From the NCBI GenBank assembly GCA_022819745.1, contig JAJEGS010000037.1, forward strand, positions 17,928 to 81,927: DNA of 64,000 bases. Direction: 5' to 3'. Shown in pieces: positions 1 through 8,536 of this stretch. The notes below the pieces were generated by a model, which was not told the origin of the DNA, did not search any database, and worked only from the letters and a program-made list of their open reading frames with translations. The stretch comes from Candidatus Latescibacterota bacterium (GTDB lineage: Bacteria > Latescibacterota > UBA2968 > UBA8231). Every line of letters begins with the position of its first letter. Position 1 is the stretch's first letter. The position numbers and the translations under genes are program-made.

Positions 1-468
1 GCCACGCGTGGTCAGCAAGGTAATTTTGTTAGCCGGAAAAACCACGTCCCAGCGCAAGCCATTAAAGCCGGCCTGCCGCAAGGTCAACGGCGTAAACTCG
101 GTGCGCACCTCGTCGCCCACGGTCAAGGACCAGTGCCACGGGCCGTAGCTGTCGTGGGCGACGATTAGGTTGTTGAGCGAGCGATAGAGCCGATCTTTGA
201 GGATGCGGCTGCCCCCGGGCCGCTGCTCGTCTAGCTCATAGACTAAGAAGCCCTCGGCGAGAAAGCGGCCCAAGAAGTCGTAGCGCGGGGCCAAGCGGAT
301 CTCGCGGCGATAGGGCCGGTACAGGTCCTCGCCGTAATTGGTGTACGCGCTCAGGGGCGGGCGGCGCAAGAAATGGCGCGAGGGCTCGGCGTCGGGCAAA
401 TCGGCCCACAGCGGACGCCCGCACCACAGCAAGGCACTCCAGAGGATGGCTTGGCAGTAGGTACGCAT
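1..468 (-). CDS. Exported protein of unknown function, N-terminal part only
   Basis: These are the first 156 codons of a gene that continues past the left edge. It opens with a hydrophobic export signal (about residues 5-22, ending near Leu-Trp-Ala). A soluble stretch rich in Tyr, Arg and Pro follows, in which I recognise no domain. An AAAGGTG lies about 12 bases before the ATG. It is the last visible gene of the co-directional series of exported proteins and sits about 100 bases after the discoidin-domain gene, with a palindromic repeat in the gap. No function is assigned. Confidence 0.7.
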   Translation of the reverse strand, partial: MRTYCQAILWSALLWCGRPLWADLPDAEPSRHFLRRPPLSAYTNYGEDLYRPYRREIRLAPRYDFLGRFLAEGFLVYELDEQRPGGSRILKDRLYRSLNNLIVAHDSYGPWHWSLTVGDEVRTEFTPLTLRQAGFNGLRWDVVFPANKITLLTTRG

Positions 469-517
469 AATTTTTGTATCACCTTTAGGTATAAGGACGC
501 TCTGCTTCATCAGGACG

Positions 518-553
518 CTGAGCTTGTCGAAGCGTCCACTTCGACAGGCTCAG
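518..553. repeat. REP-like palindrome (CTGAGCTTGTCGAAG hairpin)
   Basis: Two 15-base arms, CTGAGCTTGTCGAAG and CTTCGACAGGCTCAG, pair with one mismatch around a 6-base loop. The sequence resembles the dispersed palindromes with a TTCGACAAGCTCAG core found in many bacterial intergenic regions. It lies between two co-directional genes and could shape the mRNA there. No clear T-tract follows, so I do not call it a terminator. Confidence 0.6.
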
Positions 554-566
554 TGGCCGAGTTACA

Positions 567-2219
567 TTAGTACACCACCCCGACCAGACCCGTCCACACA
601 TCCTCGCGGTCCGCGTCGATTGCAACGCGCAGCAGATAATGCCCGGGCGAGACCAACCGCCCGCTGGCGTCGCGGCCATCCCACGCTAGGCGCTTGCGGC
701 CCGCTGCCGCCAGCCCATCCCACAGCACCCGCACCCGCCGCCCGGCCAAATCGTACAGCGCCACCGTCAGCGCCTGCGGGTGCTGCACCTTGGCCAAGTC
801 AATTTGAATGTGCGCTGCACCCGCCGCCGCATTGAACGGATTGGGCCGCACCGACACGCCGGCGCGCGGCAGCGCCCGAGACACCACCCCTTCCCCCACC
901 AACGTCCACGCCTCTTCTGCCACCGGCCGCCCGTACTGCCAATCCGCATCCGCACCCAAGGCCACCGCCGCCCGCACCGCCAGCGTCGGCTGCAACAGCA
1001 CCGAGGCAAATTCCACTTCGAGCCGCCCGGACCGCCGCACCTGATGCTCAGCGCCCAACACCACGCCGAGACCCGCATCGTCCCATCCAGCCGCATACCC
1101 TTCCTCCGGCAACGCCACCCCATCAAACCGCACCTGCTGCACCACGCCCGGCAGGCCGATATGCACGCGGTCCAAGCCGAGGTCGTCCGGGCCGATTTCC
1201 ACGTCGAAGGTGTACGTAAACGCAGTCTCCGCGCCCAACACCGGCCGCAGCGGCGCAATGGCCGCGGCCACGGCTGCGGCAAAAAGTTGCTCTCCAAACG
1301 CGACCTTCACCTGCTCAAGCCGCGGCGCTTGCAGCGGATCGCGCGTTTCCATCACCGCCCGATACTGCACAAACCGCGCCGGCTCCGGCTCGGTCAGGGC
1401 CACGCCAGCGCCGACTTGGGCCAAATCCCACGCCGGCACCCGGTGCCATTCGGGCCACATTTCCCCATCGGCTGAGGTGCGGAACTGCACCCGCAAGGCC
1501 GTGCCCGGCGGCGTCTGGCCCGCAAACCACACCCGCCCCAAGTTGACCGGCTGCCCGGCGTCAAACACGGCCGACTCAAACGCACCCTCGGCGCGGAAGC
1601 CCTCGCCAAACACTTCCACCTCGCCAATGGAGACCCAGTTGGGCGGGTCTTCCCGCGTCAGCCGCAGGCGCACAAAGCGGCCCAACACCGGCAGCGGCTC
1701 CCCATCGGCACCAATCTCAATCCACGTCGAATCGGCCGACGTATCGACCAGCGGGCGGGTGTTTTCGGCCTGTTGCGCCACCAACACCCAATCGTCGGGC
1801 GTGGCCTCGCGCGCCACTTCGAGGCGGTAGCCTTTGACGAAAAACAGCGGTCGTTGGGTCACGGTCTTGCCCGGCACGAGGCGCACTTGGCTGACGCCCC
1901 GGTCGCCGCCCAAGTCAATGCGAATCCACTTGCCCAACACTTCGACCTCGTTGTCAAAGCGCCACTCGGTGTCGGCATTGCCGTCGGTAACGCTGCGGCG
2001 ACCGCTCAAGGTGTTCGGCCCGGACGAAGCGACCGCAGCCAACGCGAGGTTGACCCCGCGAAAGGAGGCCAGCGACACCCCGCCCAAGCGGTCGAGCTCC
2101 GCGCCGTCAAAGAGGCCAGCCGCGAAACTGTCGGCCCCTTCCTGCACCCACTCGCCAGCCAGCGCCGGTGAGCCGCACAGCACGGCCAAGCCGACCCAAA
2201 AACACATCTTACTCATCAT
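567..2219 (-). CDS. Exported discoidin (F5/8 type C) domain protein with FlgD-like C-terminal domain
   Basis: A signal peptide (about residues 1-22) precedes a galactose-binding-like F5/8 type C domain at roughly 50-215. Seen there are the NLALAA start, the TDGNADTEW turn, WIRIDLG and closing VSIGEVEVFG elements. A beta-rich middle follows. The C-terminus (about 450-550) has VRPNPFNAA and a LYDLAGRRVRVLWDG ... GHYLLRV pattern, which is the FlgD Ig-like domain used as an anchoring or sorting module. It is probably an extracellular carbohydrate- or surface-binding protein. GGAGG lies 9 bases before the chosen ATG; the upstream TTG at 2222 is possible. The start overlaps the end of the STAS-like gene, suggesting translational coupling. 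Confidence 0.8.
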   Translation of the reverse strand: MMSKMCFWVGLAVLCGSPALAGEWVQEGADSFAAGLFDGAELDRLGGVSLASFRGVNLALAAVASSGPNTLSGRRSVTDGNADTEWRFDNEVEVLGKWIRIDLGGDRGVSQVRLVPGKTVTQRPLFFVKGYRLEVAREATPDDWVLVAQQAENTRPLVDTSADSTWIEIGADGEPLPVLGRFVRLRLTREDPPNWVSIGEVEVFGEGFRAEGAFESAVFDAGQPVNLGRVWFAGQTPPGTALRVQFRTSADGEMWPEWHRVPAWDLAQVGAGVALTEPEPARFVQYRAVMETRDPLQAPRLEQVKVAFGEQLFAAAVAAAIAPLRPVLGAETAFTYTFDVEIGPDDLGLDRVHIGLPGVVQQVRFDGVALPEEGYAAGWDDAGLGVVLGAEHQVRRSGRLEVEFASVLLQPTLAVRAAVALGADADWQYGRPVAEEAWTLVGEGVVSRALPRAGVSVRPNPFNAAAGAAHIQIDLAKVQHPQALTVALYDLAGRRVRVLWDGLAAAGRKRLAWDGRDASGRLVSPGHYLLRVAIDADREDVWTGLVGVVY

Positions 2220-2505
2220 CAATCCATGCCTCCAATCCCCAAAATTCTAACGTTCCCCGGATGGACAAACGAAGCTGCTGAAAGCGCAACCGCAATCCCA
2301 GTTGCCCCAAGCCGATCACGTCTTGCTGGAGCAACGGATACAGGCTCCGCACCTCATTCGCCACGATGCACACCTCGGTTATGCCCTCCTCGGCACACTC
2401 TTTCAGGAAGTCGTGCAGGATGGGGAACTCCCTCTTGTGGATATAGCCCATCAGTTCGATGGTTAAGGTCTCGCCGCAGCGATCCAACGTGTTAATGCGT
2501 ATCAT
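2209..2505 (-). CDS. Small STAS-like protein (possible anti-sigma antagonist fold)
   Basis: This 98-residue cytoplasmic protein has an alternating strand/helix pattern: a strand around LTIELMGYI, a long helix, a strand around VCIVANEV, and a C-terminal segment running from GLGQLGLRLR to GLEAWID. It resembles a STAS domain by shape only; the usual phosphorylatable Ser/Thr context is not evident. GGAGGG lies about 8 bases before the chosen ATG, which excludes the 11-codon longer frame. It follows the DUF4159 gene by 22 bases and overlaps the discoidin gene, so it looks like part of the same transcript. Its role there is unknown. Confidence 0.5.
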   Translation of the reverse strand: MIRINTLDRCGETLTIELMGYIHKREFPILHDFLKECAEEGITEVCIVANEVRSLYPLLQQDVIGLGQLGLRLRFQQLRLSIRGTLEFWGLEAWIDDE

Positions 2506-2527
2506 GCTGATACCCTCCAATAAAACA

Positions 2528-3865
2528 TCAATCCGCATCGACTAATTGCCGCGCCAGTGAGCCTTCTCGCGTCAGCGCATACACCACGAGATTGACGCCC
2601 AAATTGTACACCGCCATCTCCTCGACGCCGGAAAGAAGAAACGGACTATTGCTTATATTATTTCTCAACCCCTCATCCCGCATCTGCTCGGCGGTTCCCG
2701 TCCAGAAATCGGCGTAGCCCCGCAGCGAATACACCCCGGCCAACTGATCCCCCACCACAATGCCTTCCAAATAGTCAGGAGTCGGCGGCGGGTAGTCTTG
2801 TTCAGCTATAAAGTGCATATCGCGCATCCCGCGCGGCAGGCTACCCACATCGTAGAAGCAGTGATAAATCGGATGGGGCATCTCTAAGCGGCTAAACTGC
2901 CAGTCCTTCCATTCTTGATAACCCACCGCCTCGAAGCTGGCGCGAATGAGCGAACGCAGCGCCGGAATGTCTAACTGGTCATCGCTGTAATTGGGCCACA
3001 AAAAGCGCACAATCTCCGCAAACAGGAACCCGCCCGAAGTCAAATACGCCCCTAAGTTGGCCGCCTCGGCCTCGGTAAACTCAAAGGGCGCATTCGTCGT
3101 CAGCAGCACGAAGGGCACTTGCAAAAGCTGAGGATCGTCAAGTGCCACCGCGTCGAGCACTTCGACGTGAACCTGCGTACTGGCGACCATCTTGTCGGCC
3201 AACCCTTGCAGCATCCGCTTTTCTGCCACTTGGCGCGTCTGCGAAAAGGGGCGTACTTCTGAGCCGCTGTTTTCCCGTTCAGCCCGTTCGATGGAAGGGC
3301 TATGGATGTTGGACAGATAGAGGAATCCCTTGAGCTTGCGCCGGTCCTTGGGATCGACCACCACCATCGCCCGGTGCCGCCCCGTGTCCAGCGCCTGCAC
3401 ATCCAGCAACTCCAAAGACAAGTCGATCTCATCGGCTCCTTGTCGCGTCCCCTCTAGTGCGCCCGCCCGCATCTGCGGCCCAATCTGACGCGCCGGGAAA
3501 TCCGGTACCGGCAGCATCAGCCGATCCGGCAGCGACGCGGTTGGTATCCGCAGCGACGCCGCTTGCAACATCGGCAGGGGACGCGACGCCGTAGGGGCCG
3601 GACGCTGCGCCACCACCGGAGCCGCTTGCAGGGCCGGACGCCGTACCAACGGACGCTGTTGGGGCCGCTGGCGGCGGGTGAGGCTCCGCTGCGGCGGCGG
3701 GCGCTTGGTGAACTCAACCATGATCTGTGGCAGCACCGGGTATTGCGTAACCCGCTCGTGGGGCATGAGTCCGAAAAGCACCAGCAGATGCAAGGCCAGC
3801 GACAACGCCAAGCAACTTTGCAGCTTGCTATTTTTGTGCAGCGGGACTTTCCATGGCCGTTTCAT
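2528..3865 (-). CDS. TonB-like membrane anchor fused to a DUF4159 domain (copy 1)
   Basis: Residues about 16-35 form one transmembrane helix containing Ser-Leu-Ala-Leu-His, the SxxxH spacing used by TonB to contact ExbB/ExbD. A Pro/Arg/Gln-rich linker (about 50-120) follows, as in TonB. In place of the TonB C-terminal domain, residues about 155-440 are a DUF4159 domain (glutamine-amidotransferase-like fold) with VVVDPKDRRKLKGFLYLS and YLTSGGFLFAEI segments. The protein is probably an inner-membrane, periplasm-spanning component. It is a close paralogue of the gene at 6146-7477: the first 100 residues and the last 15 are nearly identical, while the middle diverged. The function of DUF4159 is not established. 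Confidence 0.8.
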   Translation of the reverse strand: MKRPWKVPLHKNSKLQSCLALSLALHLLVLFGLMPHERVTQYPVLPQIMVEFTKRPPPQRSLTRRQRPQQRPLVRRPALQAAPVVAQRPAPTASRPLPMLQAASLRIPTASLPDRLMLPVPDFPARQIGPQMRAGALEGTRQGADEIDLSLELLDVQALDTGRHRAMVVVDPKDRRKLKGFLYLSNIHSPSIERAERENSGSEVRPFSQTRQVAEKRMLQGLADKMVASTQVHVEVLDAVALDDPQLLQVPFVLLTTNAPFEFTEAEAANLGAYLTSGGFLFAEIVRFLWPNYSDDQLDIPALRSLIRASFEAVGYQEWKDWQFSRLEMPHPIYHCFYDVGSLPRGMRDMHFIAEQDYPPPTPDYLEGIVVGDQLAGVYSLRGYADFWTGTAEQMRDEGLRNNISNSPFLLSGVEEMAVYNLGVNLVVYALTREGSLARQLVDAD

Positions 3866-3896
3866 TGGCCCACGCCCTTCTCAAAGGAATGTCCCC

Positions 3897-6125
3897 TCAC
3901 GGCAGCTTCGTCGTCTTTTTCGCTTCCACCCGTCCATCCACCTCAACCTTATAGATATACACCCCGGCGGCCACCGCCTTACCCGCCTCGTCGCGGCCAT
4001 CCCATACAAACCGATGCGTACCCGCCCCCAGCGGACCGTCCCACACCTGACGCACCCGACGACCCAACATATCGTAGAGGGCCAAGCGGACCTGCCTTTG
4101 GTCGGTCGCCAAATCGAGGGGAATCACCATCGTGGGGTTGAACGGATTGGGATAGCTATCGCCCAGCCGATATTGCACTGGCCGCGCTGCCGCTGGCGTC
4201 TGCACGGCTGTTATCTGATCGGCGACTAAACTCTTGAGCACGTACACCCCATCGGCAGTATGCCCCCCCTCGGAAAGGCGACTCAACACGACCAAGTCCA
4301 GATCGCCATCCCCATCAACATCCCCAGGCAGCACCTCAGTCCCATTGCCGGCCAAGCGATGCCACTCCACTTCCTTGGCGGGATTAAGGCCCCCGCCCCA
4401 CTCGACAAACACCCCAAAACCCGACGCCCGGTCCCCGCCGATGAACACCCAGTCATCCACGCCATCGGCATTCAAGTCGCGCACGACCACCGGCGAGTGC
4501 AGAAACAGCCGCTCGTCATACAGCACCTCGGCTTCTGCCCCACCCCCGGCTCTCCCTCGCTGCATCACTAGGCCCTTGACGCCTTCGTTTCGGACGCGTA
4601 TGAACGCCGTGAGCAAATCGACCTGCCCATCGCCATCAAAATCGCCCGCTCGCAAAACAGGTCCTGCCAGATTGACTTCAAAAGAGCCGAAGCCATCATC
4701 TATAATGGGATTCTCTACCTCGAATTCCATATCGCCCACCCGTAATACAGGCTTATACGCCTCGAATTCAACGAACTCGCCCCCCTGAAAATCGTCACTA
4801 AAACCAGCCACTACCCGCGGGGCTACCCGTCCGGCTATTGGTTCCCACAGCACCTCCAGCACCCCATCGCTCGTAAAGTCGCCGATCTGAGTGGCTGCAT
4901 AGTTTTTGGAGACCGCCGCCTCGGAGGACGTCCACACCCCATGCTCTACATCCCAGACCTCTAACGTGCTTCCCTCAAGCGTCGTCTTTCCTACAAATAA
5001 CTCAACACCACCATCGCCATCCCAATCCACCAAGTCCCGCAGCCAGCGATCACGGATTTCTGTGAGCACCTCGATTTGGAGTTCCGGCCCCACAGACCAA
5101 ACCGCTGTCGCTATTTCACTACTAGAGATAGAAAGCACGATCTCGTCTTGGCCATCGCCGGTCAAATCGCTGGCCAGCACCGCTAGGAGCACCCCTTCGA
5201 TCGACCCATCGGGGCCAACCTTCTCAACGCGCACGGTCTTAAAGGTTCCCCTACCATCATTGAGCGCCATGACCCAGCCCGTTGTTGGGATCAACAAATC
5301 CGGCTCATAATTCCAGACAGCGAAAAGGTCTAAGTCGCCATCCCCCTCCAAGTCCGTCAAGACGCCGGCCCTAGAGTGGTCAATGAAGGGGCTCCCTAAA
5401 CCCGGGGTAATCGGATAGAAGACCGGCGGCGCAAAGTGCTTAGCCCCCTCAAAGCGGGAATACTCTACATAAGGAGGGGCTAATTCCCCCTGTAATAGCT
5501 CTTCAACCCCCGTCAACTCGATCCAGTCGATCTCAAACTCCCTGACCACTTCGCTCACGGGCCGCGGGTCCTGAGTTATATCAAGCGACTGCAAGGAAAA
5601 ACCCAGTCGAATATCCCGCAATAGCCCCTCCCATATTTTCTCGTCTTGGTTGGCAAGGGAGAACTCCACTTCCTGCCACTCGGTGGTGTAAGCGAAGCCC
5701 TGCTGTCCAGGAAGTGCAAACCGGTTTGCGACTTCTGGATTCTCTTCTGGATCCAGACCTGGACTTGCAAGGTTGTACTGGTTCGTCCAAGCGAGCCAGA
5801 AAGCACCTAACGTAGGACTGTCATGGACCGTGCGAAACCGAACTCGGATCCGATCAAAAAGATGCGAATCGTAGCCTATGGTAGAAGAAACCACTTCGAC
5901 ATTCGACGCAGGATATGCATCCCCGGCCACGGAGGGCAATACATCAATCCGCCACACGCCGTCTTCGACCACCCCCGGGAATAGATTAAATTCATCCACT
6001 CCACCCCATGCGAGAGATCTTTTGGCGGACCACCCTTGCGTCGTCCCATCGTCGAAATCCCACGTTAAAGCGAAGGTTCCAAGGGGAGCCGACAACGACA
6101 AAGTGGCTAAGAGCAAGTAGCGCAT
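3897..6125 (-). CDS. Exported seven-repeat FG-GAP/VCBS propeller protein with FlgD-like C-terminus (copy 1)
   Basis: After a signal peptide (about 1-19) comes a WDFDDGTTQGW carbohydrate-binding-like domain (about 20-200). Seven DxDGDGxxD-type calcium-binding loops follow (for example DLEGDGDLDLF, DLTGDGQDEIV, DFDGDGQVDLL, DVDGDGDLDLV). They predict one seven-bladed integrin-like propeller. Residues about 655-742 are the FlgD-like sorting domain with SYPNPFNP and a C-terminal KKTTKLP. GGAGG lies 6 bases before the ATG. The protein is paralogous to the gene at 15946-18096 and sits between the two TonB-like/DUF4159 genes. It is probably a cell-surface binding or structural protein. Confidence 0.85.
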   Translation of the reverse strand: MRYLLLATLSLSAPLGTFALTWDFDDGTTQGWSAKRSLAWGGVDEFNLFPGVVEDGVWRIDVLPSVAGDAYPASNVEVVSSTIGYDSHLFDRIRVRFRTVHDSPTLGAFWLAWTNQYNLASPGLDPEENPEVANRFALPGQQGFAYTTEWQEVEFSLANQDEKIWEGLLRDIRLGFSLQSLDITQDPRPVSEVVREFEIDWIELTGVEELLQGELAPPYVEYSRFEGAKHFAPPVFYPITPGLGSPFIDHSRAGVLTDLEGDGDLDLFAVWNYEPDLLIPTTGWVMALNDGRGTFKTVRVEKVGPDGSIEGVLLAVLASDLTGDGQDEIVLSISSSEIATAVWSVGPELQIEVLTEIRDRWLRDLVDWDGDGGVELFVGKTTLEGSTLEVWDVEHGVWTSSEAAVSKNYAATQIGDFTSDGVLEVLWEPIAGRVAPRVVAGFSDDFQGGEFVEFEAYKPVLRVGDMEFEVENPIIDDGFGSFEVNLAGPVLRAGDFDGDGQVDLLTAFIRVRNEGVKGLVMQRGRAGGGAEAEVLYDERLFLHSPVVVRDLNADGVDDWVFIGGDRASGFGVFVEWGGGLNPAKEVEWHRLAGNGTEVLPGDVDGDGDLDLVVLSRLSEGGHTADGVYVLKSLVADQITAVQTPAAARPVQYRLGDSYPNPFNPTMVIPLDLATDQRQVRLALYDMLGRRVRQVWDGPLGAGTHRFVWDGRDEAGKAVAAGVYIYKVEVDGRVEAKKTTKLP

Positions 6126-6145
6126 AATGCACCTCCAGAGTAGGG

Positions 6146-7477
6146 TCAGTCCGCATCGACTAATTGCCGCGCCAGTGAGCCTTCTCGCGTCAGCGCATAC
6201 ACCAAGATGTTGACGCCCAAATTATACACCAACGGCTCCTCGGCACTGACCAGAAAAGGGTTGTTGGCTACGTTATTCGTCAAAGCCCAATCCAATTCCT
6301 GCTTGCCAACTCCCGCCCAGTAATCGGCATAGCCCCGCATCGAATACACCCCCGCCAACCGATCTCCAACGACGATGCCCTCCAAATAGTCCGGGGTTAG
6401 CGGCGCAGATCCATAGTGCATATCGCGCAGTCCCCGCGGCAAGCTGGCTATATCATAAAAACAATGATAGAGCGAATGGGTTATCTCAAGGCGAGCAAAC
6501 TGCCAGTCCTTCCATTCTTGATACCCCACCGCTTGGAAGCTGGCGCGGATGAGGGCACGCACCGCCGGAATGTCTAATTCAACGTCGCTGTAGTTTTGCC
6601 ACAATACGCTGACAATATCCACCAACAGGAACCCGCCGCCGGTCAGATACACCCCCAAATTGGCCGCCTCGCTGTTCGTAAACTCAAAGGGCGTATCGGC
6701 GGTAAGCAGCACGAAGGGCACTTGCAAAAGCTGCGGATCATCGAGCCGCACTGCGTCGCGCACTTCGACGTGAACCTGCGTCTGGGCGGTCATCTTATCG
6801 GCCAACCCCTGCAGCATCCGTCGTTCCACCAGTTGGCGCGGCATCTGGTGATGAAAACGCACTTGCTTGTTTTCAGCTCGCATACTCTCCTCAGCCCGGT
6901 CAATAGAAGGGCTATAGAGGCCAGACATGTAGAGGAATCCCTTGAGGTTGCGCCGATCTTTCGGATCGACCACCACCATCGCCCGGTGCCGACCCGTGTC
7001 CAGTGCCTCTACATCGAGCAACTCCAAACCCAAGTCGATCTCATCGGCCCCTTGCCGCGTCCCTTCTAGTGCGCCCGCCCGCATCTGCGGCCCAATCTGA
7101 CGCGCCGGAAAATCCGGCATCGGCAGCATCAGCCGACCCGGCAGCGACGCCGTCGGCAGCCGCAGGGCCGATGACTTGAACACCGGCAATGGGCGCGACG
7201 CCGCCGGAGCCGGCCGCTGCGCCACCACCGGAGCCGCTTGCAGCGCCGGACGCCGCACTAATGGACGCTGTTGGGGCCGCTGGCGGCGGGTGAGGCTCCG
7301 CTGCGGCGGCGGACGCTTGGTGAACTCGACCATGATCGGCGGCAGCACCGGGTATTGCGTAACCCGCTCGTGGGGCATGAGGCCGAAAAGCACCAATAGA
7401 TGCAAGGCCAGCGATAAGGCCAAGCAGCTTTGCAGCGTCCTATTCTTGTGCAGCGGAACTTTCCATGGCCGTTTCAT
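6146..7477 (-). CDS. TonB-like membrane anchor fused to a DUF4159 domain (copy 2)
   Basis: The architecture matches the gene at 2528: a transmembrane helix with the Ser-Leu-Ala-Leu-His (SxxxH) motif, a Pro/Arg/Gln-rich linker, then DUF4159 (about 155-440). The ends are almost identical to copy 1 in DNA as well as protein, while residues about 195-225 and 370-420 differ. This suggests duplication followed by gene conversion of the ends. The ATG overlaps the stop codon of the upstream glycosyltransferase (ATGA), so the two are translationally coupled. A role in periplasmic energy coupling or assembly is inference from the TonB-like N-terminus. Confidence 0.8.
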   Translation of the reverse strand: MKRPWKVPLHKNRTLQSCLALSLALHLLVLFGLMPHERVTQYPVLPPIMVEFTKRPPPQRSLTRRQRPQQRPLVRRPALQAAPVVAQRPAPAASRPLPVFKSSALRLPTASLPGRLMLPMPDFPARQIGPQMRAGALEGTRQGADEIDLGLELLDVEALDTGRHRAMVVVDPKDRRNLKGFLYMSGLYSPSIDRAEESMRAENKQVRFHHQMPRQLVERRMLQGLADKMTAQTQVHVEVRDAVRLDDPQLLQVPFVLLTADTPFEFTNSEAANLGVYLTGGGFLLVDIVSVLWQNYSDVELDIPAVRALIRASFQAVGYQEWKDWQFARLEITHSLYHCFYDIASLPRGLRDMHYGSAPLTPDYLEGIVVGDRLAGVYSMRGYADYWAGVGKQELDWALTNNVANNPFLVSAEEPLVYNLGVNILVYALTREGSLARQLVDAD

Positions 7478-8523
7478 TGGCCCACGTCCCTTCGCAAAGG
7501 ATGAAGGTCAAGCATTCGCGTACGCTCTTGCATTTCTTCGCCCGAAATAGTCTGATGCGTTTCGTGGAATGCCATCAGGCTGTTGAGACGCATCTCCTCG
7601 GGAACGAAGGAGTCCGGCCATAGAGCGGCAAACCAAAATTCGAGCAGGTATAGCTTGAGATCGTTATTCTTCTTCACCATGAGGTCTATAGCCTTACGCC
7701 GCTTTTGCGATTCGGCAAACGCATTTTGGGGGCTAAAAAAGTCGTGGTGATGATACAGGTGATAGCTCTGTGCCTTGGCCGCAAAGCGCATTTTATACCC
7801 ATTCCGCATGAGACGATAGGCTAAATCCCATCCTTCAGAATGAGGCAACTCTTCGTCAAAACCACCGACTTCCTCAAGGGCCGCACGCGGAGCCGCAGCA
7901 TTGTGGGGATAAAAACTGATCCAACCGATCGGCGAATCGGGCACTTGGTCAAAGAGCACTTGTACTTGGTCTTGCATCAATTTTAACTCTGGGAAGGGAT
8001 ACCCACCCTCTTGAGCGAACCGATCAATCGCCGCGAAATCGGACTGTATCATCGTCTCGGTCACCCGAAATGCGTCGGGGTGTGTCCGCATGGTATGAGC
8101 TACCGAGGCCGGAATGTCCTCCCAAGGAAGCCCACTCTGTGGGTCTTGGACGTATTCCAAACGAGGCAAGCAATACTGAAACCCACTCGTCACGCCGTTG
8201 TAGCACTGAAATAGCTGCCAATGTTGAGCCAACCAATCGGGAGCCGGTAGCGCGTCTCCATCTAAAAAGGCGACTAGAGCTCCCTTCGCTTCCGCTATAC
8301 CGATGTTCCGCGCCCGACAGCGCCCGACGTTGGTCTGCAAGGGGACGACTTTTATGGGCATTTGCTCATACGTACGCAGAAAATCGCCCGTTCCGTCCGT
8401 GCTGCCATCATCTATCACGATGGTCTCAAACTCCTCAGAGCATGTTTGCACAGCCAAGCCGCTTAAAACAAGCCGCAACCGATCGCGCTGATTGTGGGCG
8501 GCGATGACGACAGAAATATCCAT
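7474..8523 (-). CDS. Family 2 glycosyltransferase (GT-A fold)
   Basis: The N-terminus MDISVVIAAHNQRDRL is the first strand of a GT-A fold. IVIDDGSTDGTGDFL carries the nucleotide-binding Asp pair, ARNIGIAEA follows, and FLDGDALP is the DxD metal-binding motif. GGFDEELPHSEGWDL is the acceptor-side ED-type motif. An AGGAG lies about 7 bases before this ATG, while the longer upstream frame overlaps the preceding gene. The donor sugar and acceptor cannot be read from sequence. Given the cysteine-rich precursor-like proteins and thioredoxin-like genes in the same run, glycosylation of those proteins is one possibility; surface polysaccharide synthesis is the more common role. Confidence 0.85.
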   Translation of the reverse strand: MDISVVIAAHNQRDRLRLVLSGLAVQTCSEEFETIVIDDGSTDGTGDFLRTYEQMPIKVVPLQTNVGRCRARNIGIAEAKGALVAFLDGDALPAPDWLAQHWQLFQCYNGVTSGFQYCLPRLEYVQDPQSGLPWEDIPASVAHTMRTHPDAFRVTETMIQSDFAAIDRFAQEGGYPFPELKLMQDQVQVLFDQVPDSPIGWISFYPHNAAAPRAALEEVGGFDEELPHSEGWDLAYRLMRNGYKMRFAAKAQSYHLYHHHDFFSPQNAFAESQKRRKAIDLMVKKNNDLKLYLLEFWFAALWPDSFVPEEMRLNSLMAFHETHQTISGEEMQERTRMLDLHPLRRDVGQ

Positions 8524-8536
8524 TGCGCTCGCTCCT

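Noticed and set aside
780..1475. Long plus-strand open frame opposite the discoidin-domain gene
   Set aside because: Low-complexity Arg/His/Pro translation with no ribosome site; the minus-strand frame has a signal peptide and recognisable domains.
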